64,000 nt of DNA from Chryseobacterium sp. Leaf201 (GTDB taxonomy: Bacteria > Bacteroidota > Bacteroidia > Flavobacteriales > Weeksellaceae), in contig NZ_LMKA01000001.1 of NCBI RefSeq assembly GCF_001421435.1, forward strand, positions 130,385 to 194,384, in the 5' to 3' direction. How positions within the stretch are numbered: position 1 is the stretch's first letter; every line of letters starts with the position of its first letter. The translations under genes and the position numbers were made by a program. This document shows positions 24,546-32,909 of this stretch, one piece after another. The notes beneath the pieces were generated by a model. That model was given only the letters and a program-made list of their open reading frames with translations, did no database searches and had not been told where the DNA came from.

Positions 24546-25121
24546 TTAAAACAGTGTTTTGATTAAAAAATCACCCATTTTTAGAATTTGATCTTTGTTT
24601 TTGTTTAAGATATACATTTCATACCAGCCCGTAAAACTGTTGACGATGTAATGCGCGGTAGATTCTGTATCAAACATATAGTTCAGTTCACCAGCAATTA
24701 CAGCTTTTTCCAACAATCCTTTTACTTGCATATAAGAAAAGTGAGCATCTCTTTTTAAAATGGAATGAATCTGCGGATCATTTTCTGCCATCTCAAAAGA
24801 AGTCTTAATAGCCATACAGGCTGCAGGTGTCTTTTCGATGCTTTCAATCACTACCTTAATTAAATATTTTAATTGGTCTAATGGAGATGATTGCCCTTGT
24901 GTCAATTGCAGAAATTTTTGCCTCCGTTGTTCTGTATAAGTATCCAAGCACTTGATGAATAATGTGCGTTTATCTCCAATGGTATTGTATAAACTACTGC
25001 TGTTAATCTTCATAGCATCCGTTAAATCTCGCATCGAAGTGGCAGTATAGCCATTCTTCCAGAAAACTTCCATTGCTTTCTCGACAGCCCGCTCTTCGTT
25101 AAATTCTAAATTTCTTGCCAT
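24546..25121 (-). CDS. TetR/AcrR family transcription regulator
   Basis: A 191-residue TetR-type repressor. The N-terminal HTH spans about residues 10-55 (AMEVFWKNGYTATSMRDLTDAM, then INSSSLYNTIGDKRTLF). The C-terminal ligand domain ends with VNSFTGWYEMYILNKNK, as in the YezE/TetR_C group. It is the first gene of the cluster. One operator copy overlaps its own promoter between the -33 and -7 positions, indicating autorepression, and the other two sit before its neighbours. Confidence 0.9.
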   Translation of the reverse strand: MARNLEFNEERAVEKAMEVFWKNGYTATSMRDLTDAMKINSSSLYNTIGDKRTLFIKCLDTYTEQRRQKFLQLTQGQSSPLDQLKYLIKVVIESIEKTPAACMAIKTSFEMAENDPQIHSILKRDAHFSYMQVKGLLEKAVIAGELNYMFDTESTAHYIVNSFTGWYEMYILNKNKDQILKMGDFLIKTLF

Positions 25122-25129
25122 AACTACTA

Positions 25130-25137
25130 CAAAGGTA
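25130..25137 (-). promoter_or_regulatory. -7 promoter box of the TetR gene
   Basis: The minus strand reads TACCTTTG, nine bases before the ATG, so the leader would be very short. The operator lies six bases upstream of this box. Confidence 0.55.
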
Positions 25138-25143
25138 AGCTAA

Positions 25144-25167
25144 ATTCTGAAATGATTGTTTTAGAAT
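25144..25167. promoter_or_regulatory. TetR-type operator copy 3, before the TetR gene
   Basis: The most symmetrical of the three copies: ATTCTGAAATGA faces the complement of TTGTTTTAGAAT. It fills the space just upstream of the TetR -7 box, where bound repressor would exclude RNA polymerase. Confidence 0.65.
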
Positions 25168-25465
25168 GTGGATCTTTTTTGGATATTTAATAATGTACTA
25201 ATTTTTTGGAGAGAATCTTTGCGATCATTTGGGTTGACATAGTTTCTAATAACATCAACAATATCCAAAAAAAGCGATTGGAGTTGTGTTTCGTAATACT
25301 ATATTTTAATCTTTAATAATCTTTTTCCGATATTCTGTTCCCCAATCTGATAAACTCCAAATTATTGATATTAATTTTTGCCGTAAGTAGTAAGTTAGTA
25401 CAAAACACTTACAGGATGGGTATTGAGAACAGTTCTTTAAGCGAGCTTATTAATCTCTAATTCTT

Positions 25466-25604
25466 TCATTTTTTACTTAGCATCTTATTGGGCATTTCGC
25501 GAACACCATTCAGCAAATCGGTGAAGTTGTTTTCAACTTCCAACTTGATGTAGATATTTAGAAGGAAAGTATAAAAACCAATTACTGCACATTTGATGAA
25601 TTAC
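25466..25604 (-). pseudogene. Unidentified coding remnant
   Basis: A minus-strand open reading without an obvious start gives FIKCAVIGFYTFLLNIYIK and then a charged, protein-like stretch ending MPNKMLSKK before a stop. It looks like the C-terminus of a real protein, but no family was recognised. It may be chance. Confidence 0.2.
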
Positions 25605-25767
25605 GGCACGCAACAAATTGTAAAGTAAATATTATATATACTTTCATAATAACGACTTCTTTAAAATTGGCATTGTAATTACTAATAACGAAGTTTATCA
25701 TCAGGACACAAGCTTTTACATAAAAGAAAAAAGATGCCAATGTCGTTTGGTAAGTTGGGGAAAGCAA

Positions 25768-25893
25768 ACCTCCGCTAACAGCGGTTTCACGCAATGGCTG
25801 GTTTATATTTTCTTAGTCGAAAATTACTCAGGCGGAAATTTTCATATCTTTACAACAAAGCGAAAAGTTCTCGCCACTGCGCGAAGCCGCGGA
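25768..25893. repeat. Hairpin-type intergenic repeat element
   Basis: Two 18-base arms (25781-25798, GCGGTTTCACGCAATGGC; and 25873-25890) are imperfect inverted repeats, matching at 14 of 18 positions. They enclose about 75 bases; CCGCTAACA flanks the left arm. The sequence resembles an interspersed intergenic element that I recall from other Bacteroidota genomes. The architecture is reminiscent of a recombination hairpin such as attC, but proper R-site motifs are not both present. It lies 60 bases upstream of the orphan lipoprotein gene. Confidence 0.5.
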
Positions 25894-25949
25894 ATTTATA
25901 AGTACTATTTAAATCTCATAAAACGATCATCTGTAATTAAGTAAGCAAA

Positions 25950-26654
25950 ATGAGAAATAATCTATTAATATTAATTTTAACTGCAACAACAGGCGTTTTT
26001 TCGTGTAAACAGTCTACTAAATCAAAGAAGGATCAAGTAAGAATAGAAACTTCGGATTCTTTAAAAAATATTCGGAATGAAGAGACATTTGATAATAAAG
26101 ACATTTACAGCAAATTTGAATATTTTGATTTAAAAAAGAAAAAAATAATCATACAAAACGGCTTTCCAAAAGGTGGTATGAAATACGCTGACGCAAAAGG
26201 TAATGAATATAACTATGTTGTATTTTGGACACAAATAATCAACGAAACAGATGATTCAATTGAATTGAATTTGAAAATTCCGTCTGATATATTTGAAGTT
26301 CCATCCTTGCCAGGCCAATATTATGAAGTGTTAACGCCTACGGATACCATGACACTTAAAAAATTTCCTATGTTTTTATATGGTCTGAAAAATCTTAAAT
26401 CTTTTTTAGATAGCAGCATTCATAAATCATCATCGTTAAAAAGAACGATCAAGGCAAAAGAATCGGATGCCTTTTATTTTGTAATACTTTGTTTGACTGA
26501 AGGAGCTCACGGAACTATGCGAACAGGTCTAAGTCTAAAAGGAGAAAATTTCTTTTATAAAATAAAAATTGATGGTTCAAACAGTAATAATAAGTCGATT
26601 GAAAAAGAAATTAATGTTGGAAACATTAATTTAAAAACTCTGAGATTAAAATAA
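25950..26654 (+). CDS. Orphan lipoprotein of unknown function
   Basis: A 234-residue protein with a lipoprotein signal (lipobox TGVFSC, Cys19) and a lysine-rich linker. The globular part has YNYVVFWTQIINETDDSIELN, suggesting a beta-sandwich envelope domain. No family is recognised. It is AT-rich compared with flanking core genes and follows a hairpin-type repeat element, giving it the look of a mobile single-gene cassette. No TAnnTTTG box is seen directly upstream. Confidence 0.6.
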   Translation: MRNNLLILILTATTGVFSCKQSTKSKKDQVRIETSDSLKNIRNEETFDNKDIYSKFEYFDLKKKKIIIQNGFPKGGMKYADAKGNEYNYVVFWTQIINETDDSIELNLKIPSDIFEVPSLPGQYYEVLTPTDTMTLKKFPMFLYGLKNLKSFLDSSIHKSSSLKRTIKAKESDAFYFVILCLTEGAHGTMRTGLSLKGENFFYKIKIDGSNSNNKSIEKEINVGNINLKTLRLK

Positions 26655-26917
26655 TATATAAATAATAGGTTTACAACACTGTCTTGTCAAATTTGTGCTT
26701 CGCTTGCCCAATCTTTAATCTTCAAAACATTAATAAGAGGTATGAATAAGTCTCAAAAAACGATTGTTTTTTCTACCATCATTGAGATCTTTCAATAAAA
26801 TTATAGAATAGTGATACTTATCAATCAATCCTTTAAAAACATCCTTATACTTAATTTATTTAAATATGCCTTTACCTAAAAGACTTCTAAAACATCAGGC
26901 TTTAATTAATTTTCCTG

Positions 26918-26925
26918 TAAATTTG
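26918..26925 (+). promoter_or_regulatory. -7 box directly before the truncated hemoglobin gene
   Basis: TAAATTTG lies only four bases before the ATG. If used, the transcript would be nearly leaderless. Confidence 0.35.
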
Positions 26926-26929
26926 AGTT

Positions 26930-27310
26930 ATGAAAAAGTTGGAATCACGCGAAGATATTGAGCATCTTATCAATTCATTTTATGCTAAAGTGGTTAAGGA
27001 TGAAGTGATTGGGTTTTTCTTTAATGATGTAGCCAAAGTTGATTGGGATAAACACCTGCCGAAAATGTATGCCTTCTGGGAGTCCGTGCTCTTCGGGCAG
27101 ATGACGTATAAAGGAAACCCGATGGGTGCCCATTTTCCCATCAATGAAATTCAGGCGATAGAGCAGAAGCACTTCGACCGCTGGCTGCACCTCTGGACAA
27201 CCACGATTGAAGAAAACTTTAAAGGGGAAAATGCAGACACCGCCATTTACAAAGCTGAGAATATTGCCAGACTGATGGCATTTAAAATGGATCTGGCAAG
27301 AAGGCTGTAA
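26930..27310 (+). CDS. Group III truncated hemoglobin
   Basis: A 126-residue 2-over-2 globin. The proximal heme-binding His is probably His81 in EQKHFDRWLHLW; PKMYAFWESVLFG (44-56) and the shortened N-terminal helix are typical of group III. Roles in oxygen, NO or peroxide chemistry have been proposed for this family. It stands alone at the right edge of the accessory region, convergent with the antiporter gene. Confidence 0.87.
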   Translation: MKKLESREDIEHLINSFYAKVVKDEVIGFFFNDVAKVDWDKHLPKMYAFWESVLFGQMTYKGNPMGAHFPINEIQAIEQKHFDRWLHLWTTTIEENFKGENADTAIYKAENIARLMAFKMDLARRL

Positions 27311-27342
27311 AATTCACTTATATTTATTTTAAAACCAGGGCT

Positions 27343-28413
27343 TTAAGGAACAATGACTGTAAAAATATAGGCAGCCAGGTTAACCAGCAATACTGTGCCG
27401 TACAGGATATTGGTTTTCCCGCGGCTCAGAGAAAGCATCACAATAAATACCGACAGGGAAAGAAGGATAATGTCTTTTTTATCCAGACCCAGTACTAGTG
27501 GAATATCATACATGATACAGACTAAGGAAACAGCGGGAATTGTCAGTCCGATACTTGCCAGGGCAGAGCCTAGCGCCAGATTTAAACTGGATTGGATCTG
27601 ATTGCTCCGTGCCGCCCTGATGGCAGCCAGGCCTTCCGGAAGCAGGACAACCGCTGCGATAATTACACCAACCAAAGATTTCGGTGCCCCGAAACTCTGT
27701 ACCATATCCTCAATGGTTGAAGAAAGTCCTTTTGAAATCATGACAACAATCGCCAGGCAGATCACCAGGAAAATGAAGCTGATGACGGTTTTTTTCATGG
27801 AAGGGATATAAAGCTCTTCAGGATGCTCATCGGGAGGGATAAAGTAATTTCTGTGTCTGATGGTCTGAACCATCAGGAAAACCCCATAGATCACAAGGCA
27901 GGCAATAGAAACAAAGATAAGCTGTGCTTTATTGTAGAAAGGTCCGTTAACACTTGAGGTGAAATTCGGGAGTACCAGTGTTAAAATAAGGATGGAAACA
28001 ATGCTTACCAGATAGGTTGTGGCAGAAGTCCTGGCAAAAAACTGTTCATAATATTTTACGCCTCCTACCAAGATACAGATCCCGATGATCCCGTTCAGGA
28101 TAAGCATTACTGCGGCAAACACCGTATCTCTTGCCAGTGTTATGGCCTGTTCCCCGCCGGCGACCATGAGCGAAATAATCAGGGCTACTTCCAGGATTGT
28201 GATACATAAGGCTAAGATAATTGTTCCGAAGGGTTCACCTACCTTATGCGCCACCACTTCTGCATGATGAACCGCCGAGATTACACTTCCGGTCAAAAGA
28301 ATTCCGGCAATTACATCAAAAATAATACCCGTACCCATCAGTCCGGAAAAATAATAACCTACTGCCAGAAGAGGGAAAATGTACGTATAATGTAAAAAGT
28401 CATTTATTCTCAT
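27343..28413 (-). CDS. Calcium/proton antiporter (ChaA-like, CaCA superfamily)
   Basis: A 356-residue membrane protein with about eleven segments. The two alpha-repeat regions are visible: GEPFGTIILALCITILEVALI in the first half, and VGVIIAAVVLLPEGLAAIRA with LNLALGSALASIGLTIP in the second, carrying the ion-binding acidic residues. It exports Ca2+ or other cations in exchange for protons. I prefer ATG at 28413 over one six codons upstream because it begins closer to the first membrane segment; both are possible. Confidence 0.85.
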   Translation of the reverse strand: MRINDFLHYTYIFPLLAVGYYFSGLMGTGIIFDVIAGILLTGSVISAVHHAEVVAHKVGEPFGTIILALCITILEVALIISLMVAGGEQAITLARDTVFAAVMLILNGIIGICILVGGVKYYEQFFARTSATTYLVSIVSILILTLVLPNFTSSVNGPFYNKAQLIFVSIACLVIYGVFLMVQTIRHRNYFIPPDEHPEELYIPSMKKTVISFIFLVICLAIVVMISKGLSSTIEDMVQSFGAPKSLVGVIIAAVVLLPEGLAAIRAARSNQIQSSLNLALGSALASIGLTIPAVSLVCIMYDIPLVLGLDKKDIILLSLSVFIVMLSLSRGKTNILYGTVLLVNLAAYIFTVIVP

Positions 28414-28542
28414 AGTGTCTACAAAATACAAAAAATCTATGATGTTTGGAATATCAAAAGAAATTATTAATAATATGCTGATCTGAATTCTGTTCCAATT
28501 TCTGAATAAAGATCTTATGAGCTTAAGTCCGGTTTTATCCGG

Positions 28543-28881
28543 TTAATGGTTCCAGAGATAAAAATCCTGGAGGTCCGTCAGCATATGCAACAGCAGTCCG
28601 ATAGCGATGATCCTGACATTTCCTTTAAAAAAAAGCATCAAAAAATACACCGCAATGGCATAATAAGAATGTAAAAAGTGAAATCCCACACTGGCCCGGT
28701 CCGGATCGAAAATAGGGTCTGCAAACAGATGGTCCAGGTCTACCAGCATGGTGGCAAGTAAAATCAGGTATGCTTTTTTCCAGTTGTTACGATAAAAAAC
28801 CAGCGCAATAAAAACCGGAAATACAAAATGTAAAAAATAGTGTATGAAGGTTTTCAGCAATCCGGTGTCTAAAAATTCCAT
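28543..28881 (-). CDS. DUF6122 family membrane protein
   Basis: A 112-residue hydrophobic protein with three or four membrane segments. Conserved polar residues lie within them: HYFLHFVFP, LVDLDHLFADP, FHFLHSYYA and LLHMLTDLQDFY. The His/Asp pattern recalls YdjM-like membrane metal-dependent hydrolases, and the family is catalogued as DUF6122. No activity is known. It is 23 bases downstream of the three-gene envelope operon and could be its fourth gene. Confidence 0.7.
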   Translation of the reverse strand: MEFLDTGLLKTFIHYFLHFVFPVFIALVFYRNNWKKAYLILLATMLVDLDHLFADPIFDPDRASVGFHFLHSYYAIAVYFLMLFFKGNVRIIAIGLLLHMLTDLQDFYLWNH

Positions 28882-28904
28882 TGATAATCTGTATTAAAAT
28901 GTAT

Positions 28905-30131
28905 TTACCACCTCAGGATTAAAGGGAGTTCCTTTTTTTTAAATTTCAGACTCAAATAATAGTACTGATCATTGTTTCCGTAGAAGATATAATCTAAGCC
29001 TGAAATTATTTTCTTTTCGGCAGCCGTTAAAGAGTTAAAAGAAGAAGATAACAAAGCATTGTTTCTGATAAAAATAAAATTTTCTTTTAACGATGGAGAT
29101 AAAGATAGCGGTCTTCCGGTTGATTTTATTTCAAAGCCAGCTTCAGTCCGGGTCATTATATTCGGCTGGAACGGAATTGCCGTAAGCTGGTTCCGGGCAT
29201 TCATCCATTTTTCATTCTGAAAATAAAGCTGTGTTTTTTCTGAATTTGAACTTTGAAGCGCAATCACATAATCAGGCTGAATAATTTTCTGAACCGTTTT
29301 TTTTTCAGTTTCATTAAAATTATCATCGTAGCCATAGGTAATGATGGTGTCATTTACCTGCTTTAGTGTTGCCGCAGTTCTGAAATGACTCACCTGAGAA
29401 GAATCTGCAAAGTTTTTATTAAAGAAAGAAGTGAATTTTCTGATGTTTTCTTTATCCAGCTCAGCTTCCAGGAAGAACTTGTTTTGCTGCAGCTTCGAAA
29501 TAACCCTGGAAAAATCTTTTACATCCGGCTTGTTTTTAATCTCAATGGCATCTGAAAGCAGGTCAATAGAAAAATTTCGGATTTGCCTGCCTGAAATGAA
29601 TGAAATGCTTCCTGAGCTGCCGTCCAGAAAAGAACCGGCATGATAAGGCTTCTTTCCTGAAAATTGAAAAATCCCGGTATTTGAATTTAAATCAGAAGTT
29701 GAGAGAATGCATTTTTCACCGTTAATTTTAATGTACATCTGGTCTTTCTGGAAGACCTCTTTTCCTTTGCTGATAAATTGCTCCTGCTTTAAATATCTTA
29801 AAAACTGCTGTTTATCGGTAAGCTCAACAATGCTGTACCATTGGGAATACCGGGTGTTTTTAAGATGGAATACCTGAAAAAAATCGGGAATTTTCACTCC
29901 CGATTTTAGTATAGAAATTGTATTTTTTTTATTGCTTTTGCCGTCAAACCATTGAGCAGGATGCATGGCAAGACTTGAGATATACTGCCTCGTAAGGTTT
30001 TTTACATCCACCAGAACCACCACATCTGCATTTTCCGGAATATATTCCAGCGTTTTATCTTTATGGTAAAACACAAAATACATGGTGGCTGCGAACAGAA
30101 TAAATGCTAAAACAACAAGCTTTTTCTTCAT
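28905..30131 (-). CDS. Membrane-anchored periplasmic protein of unknown function
   Basis: A 408-residue protein with one N-terminal membrane anchor (residues 4-21) and a large exported part beginning EYIPENADVVVLVDVKNL. That start resembles the opening of DUF4836/DUF3352-type proteins, where a chaperone-like or usher-like beta structure is predicted. It overlaps the upstream gene by one base (TAATG), showing tight coupling. No catalytic motif is seen. Function is unknown. Confidence 0.65.
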   Translation of the reverse strand: MKKKLVVLAFILFAATMYFVFYHKDKTLEYIPENADVVVLVDVKNLTRQYISSLAMHPAQWFDGKSNKKNTISILKSGVKIPDFFQVFHLKNTRYSQWYSIVELTDKQQFLRYLKQEQFISKGKEVFQKDQMYIKINGEKCILSTSDLNSNTGIFQFSGKKPYHAGSFLDGSSGSISFISGRQIRNFSIDLLSDAIEIKNKPDVKDFSRVISKLQQNKFFLEAELDKENIRKFTSFFNKNFADSSQVSHFRTAATLKQVNDTIITYGYDDNFNETEKKTVQKIIQPDYVIALQSSNSEKTQLYFQNEKWMNARNQLTAIPFQPNIMTRTEAGFEIKSTGRPLSLSPSLKENFIFIRNNALLSSSFNSLTAAEKKIISGLDYIFYGNNDQYYYLSLKFKKKELPLILRW

Positions 30132-32191
30132 TATAAGACCGGTGTTTTCTTTTCAGATTCTTTGATTTTATAAATTTCATCTACCAAATCGAAGAAATAC
30201 ATTAAGCTGTTTTCCGAAGAACTCTTGATGCCATAATCCATTTCCGTCTCTATCCGGTCACCTTTTGCTTCAGTCTTAAAATATACTTCCCCTACGTTTT
30301 TCTTAAAGACATCCATGATTTTTCTTTCAGAAGTACTCTTGAATTCCGTTTCCAGGCCAATCAGAAGCCTCTGGATATCAAATCTTCCGGACAATGCATA
30401 TTTTGAAGCATCTTTCGCCCATCTTTTAGAAACCTCAGACTGGTTTTTAGGCAGGATATTATCTTTAGAAGTTGTTACGTAAACCACGCCGTCTTTTACC
30501 GTAAAAAAGAACTGATCCAGGTATCCGCCTGATTTTTCTTCTTTAAATTCATAAAAGTCCCCTTTTTTAGAGAAGTTTTTGGCTGTATTTTTATTGCTTG
30601 CCAAAACATTAAAGATGCGGTTCCAGTATCCCTCATTTTCTGTAGCAAAGGCAAAAGTGAAATCCGGTACCATCACTTCCTTCGTTTTCTTTACTTCTTT
30701 TTCATTGTAATCATCATCGTAATCATAATCCGTATATTCTACCGTTTTGGATTTTAATTCATTCAGTACAAAAATACCGTTTCCGGGTGCAATTTTGGTA
30801 ATGGCCTCTTCATCCAGAACAATCTTCATCGTTTCCATCATCAGTTCCATTTCCTTCCGGTATCCGCCTTCACCTGAGTTTTTAAGCAGGCTGTACATCA
30901 GGTCAAAATACCTGCTTCCGTCAACATTCATGGCATAATATCCCATGCTTTTATCGTTGATTAAAGCCATCAGCTTTTTATTTTTCCTGCCTTTGTAAAC
31001 TGCCGAAATCTGTTTCTGAACTTCCGGATCTTTGTGCTGGTAACTGTTGACCAGCCTCACTTTATCATTGTCGAAATACAGGTTGTATGAAGAATTTGAA
31101 TTGTAAAAATTACTGAAGAACTGCCCGAATTCATACTGTTTAGACATTCTGCCGTAAATTCCCTCGTTCACGATCCTGCCATAATCGGCATACACAAAAA
31201 CATCGGAATTAGGGTCACGGGCTGAAAGTGTTTCTTTAGAAACTTCAATTTCAAAGTTCGAACTGAAATAAGTATTGAAATCATTTTCTGCCAGCATTTT
31301 CACCATTTTGAATTTTTCAATTCTCAAAGAGTCAAATTCCTTTTCATAAGCCAGGTCGCCTGCATTTTCAGTTTCCATGTCTTCCATATCTTCGTGCTCG
31401 TCCTGAACCGGTGGTGGTAATACTTCAACAGAATCTTCAGAATAATTTTTATCTGTAGACCCTTTCTTTTCTTTCGGATATTCGTGATGTTTTTCAAGAT
31501 ATTTGATGTCTTTCTGCATTTTTGCGATTTCCGCATTATGCTGTTTGATATCTTCTTTTAAATATTTAATATCATCTTTCAGAATCCGGATTTCATCTTT
31601 GTAATTAAAAGGCTGTTCCGGTTCTTCGGCGTAAACACTGTCTATACTCACTATTTCAGTACTGTCTACAGTTGCTACAACGCTGTCTGTTATAACAGTA
31701 TCATCTTCCATATCATATCTGTATGGTTTGCTGTAGCTTAGCATTTTTAAGACTGCACGGTTTCCGTTCCAGGCAACAAAAATATCATCATCCAGGTTAA
31801 CGTAGGAATAATTGTTTTTCTGGGTAACCTCCAATCCTTTTTTCTTGGTTGAATTGATAAATTCCTGAAATTTTTCTTTATTGTCTACAATAAAATGAGC
31901 GGTATAGGCTTTTACAGAATCATTGAACGTCGCATAGTGATACTGTGTAGCATCATATTTTATCCCTGTTTTGGAATAATCATTCCAGGAAGGTTTCTCT
32001 TTGCCTTCTTTAGCCACATCCAATAAAAAAGGATTCAGCTTCTGCCAGTTGATTTTTTTGTCGAGTTGCTTACCGTTGATTTCCATATAGAAAATGGCAT
32101 CATGCGGAAGCTTCATTTTCTGCTGCGCGAAGGTGAGCACTGATAAAAACAGGAGAAAGGTCAGGTTTATTTTTTGTAAAATAGCTTTCAT
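30131..32191 (-). CDS. Large secreted protein with coiled coil, DUF4836-like
   Basis: A 686-residue protein with a signal peptide (ending LTFAQ, about residue 22). KLPHDAIFYMEINGKQLDKK at the start parallels the N-terminus of the downstream gene product. A charged coiled coil (about residues 205-245, rich in DDIKYLKEDIKQ repeats) and an acidic, proline-containing linker split it into two halves, each probably a repeat of the same domain. The second half contains KSMGYYAMNVDGSRYFDL. No enzyme motif is seen. Probably an envelope protein acting with its neighbours. Confidence 0.65.
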   Translation of the reverse strand: MKAILQKINLTFLLFLSVLTFAQQKMKLPHDAIFYMEINGKQLDKKINWQKLNPFLLDVAKEGKEKPSWNDYSKTGIKYDATQYHYATFNDSVKAYTAHFIVDNKEKFQEFINSTKKKGLEVTQKNNYSYVNLDDDIFVAWNGNRAVLKMLSYSKPYRYDMEDDTVITDSVVATVDSTEIVSIDSVYAEEPEQPFNYKDEIRILKDDIKYLKEDIKQHNAEIAKMQKDIKYLEKHHEYPKEKKGSTDKNYSEDSVEVLPPPVQDEHEDMEDMETENAGDLAYEKEFDSLRIEKFKMVKMLAENDFNTYFSSNFEIEVSKETLSARDPNSDVFVYADYGRIVNEGIYGRMSKQYEFGQFFSNFYNSNSSYNLYFDNDKVRLVNSYQHKDPEVQKQISAVYKGRKNKKLMALINDKSMGYYAMNVDGSRYFDLMYSLLKNSGEGGYRKEMELMMETMKIVLDEEAITKIAPGNGIFVLNELKSKTVEYTDYDYDDDYNEKEVKKTKEVMVPDFTFAFATENEGYWNRIFNVLASNKNTAKNFSKKGDFYEFKEEKSGGYLDQFFFTVKDGVVYVTTSKDNILPKNQSEVSKRWAKDASKYALSGRFDIQRLLIGLETEFKSTSERKIMDVFKKNVGEVYFKTEAKGDRIETEMDYGIKSSSENSLMYFFDLVDEIYKIKESEKKTPVL

Positions 32192-32203
32192 GGTTTCAGT
32201 AAA

Positions 32204-32872
32204 TTATTGGAATAGGATATTATTTTGAATTTGTTTTTTCTGAAGGATAAAATCCAGCACTTTGGCTTCCAGTTTTACGGCTTTCCGGTTTGGGGAAAGC
32301 AGGTAAGCACTGTTGGTCTGGGACTTTATCGTGTTTTCGAACTGCAGGACAGAGGTGTATTTGGCATCATTAAAGATTTCTTTATCTGCCTTGCTCATTT
32401 TGTCGTACTCGTTTTTAAATGTATTAATTTTGTTTCTGGTAAACGTTTTCTTAGCTAAATTCTGGCTGTAAATCTGAGTCGGGATCATTTTGCCCAAAAT
32501 ATTTTTAGCTTTTAACTGTTCCAGACCGGCGTTGATGTTTTCAATTCTTTTGAAGTTACAGCTCAGCCTGATGATGTAGTTGTCAAAATCCATCGACGTT
32601 TTTACATTGGAAATTCCGGGGGTTGCTTTAAAGATCCTTGCCGCTTCATTAATTTTGGCTTCAATCTCAGGCTTTTTAGGAACTTTTTTACCGTTAACTG
32701 TTTCCATTTTGGAAATGGAGGCCAGCCGGGTTTTGCTTTTGCTGGCATTGAGGATAAGGGTATACTCACCGCTGCCATCTGCTTTTACACTGGCTTTGTC
32801 TACAATATCAAAACAGCTTGTGAGTAATAATAAAGGGATAAATAGGAGAACCTGTCTGAAAAAAAACTTCAT
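32204..32872 (-). CDS. Lipoprotein, first gene of the envelope operon
   Basis: A 222-residue lipoprotein (lipobox LLLLTSC, Cys20). KASVKADGSGEYTLILNASKS after the anchor weakly resembles LppM/DUF3153-type lipoprotein domains, in which a DGSG turn precedes beta strands; this is only a suggestion. It is 12 bases upstream of the large secreted protein gene and starts the three-gene transcript. A -7 box is 18 bases before the ATG. Confidence 0.65.
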   Translation of the reverse strand: MKFFFRQVLLFIPLLLLTSCFDIVDKASVKADGSGEYTLILNASKSKTRLASISKMETVNGKKVPKKPEIEAKINEAARIFKATPGISNVKTSMDFDNYIIRLSCNFKRIENINAGLEQLKAKNILGKMIPTQIYSQNLAKKTFTRNKINTFKNEYDKMSKADKEIFNDAKYTSVLQFENTIKSQTNSAYLLSPNRKAVKLEAKVLDFILQKKQIQNNILFQ

Positions 32873-32889
32873 AATCTGGCTTTAAAGAA

Positions 32890-32897
32890 CAAAAATA
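32890..32897 (-). promoter_or_regulatory. -7 promoter box of the envelope operon
   Basis: The minus strand reads TATTTTTG (TAnnTTTG), 18 bases upstream of the lipoprotein ATG. Confidence 0.45.
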
Positions 32898-32909
32898 CAA
32901 TCTTATTTT

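Larger units (their letters stand above)
25168..25949. other. Gene-free stretch before the orphan lipoprotein
   Basis: About 780 bases of AT-rich DNA. It holds an unidentified minus-strand reading of about 45 codons ending KLEVENNFTDLLNGVREMPN plus a few residues (25466-25604), and the inverted-repeat element at 25768-25893. Nothing else is recognisable. Confidence 0.5.

Noticed and set aside
26752-26775. Fourth copy of the TetR operator near 26.76 kb (ACGATTGTTTT)
   Set aside because: Only the central bases agree; the flanking half-sites are A and T runs, more like a weak hairpin than the 24-bp palindrome.
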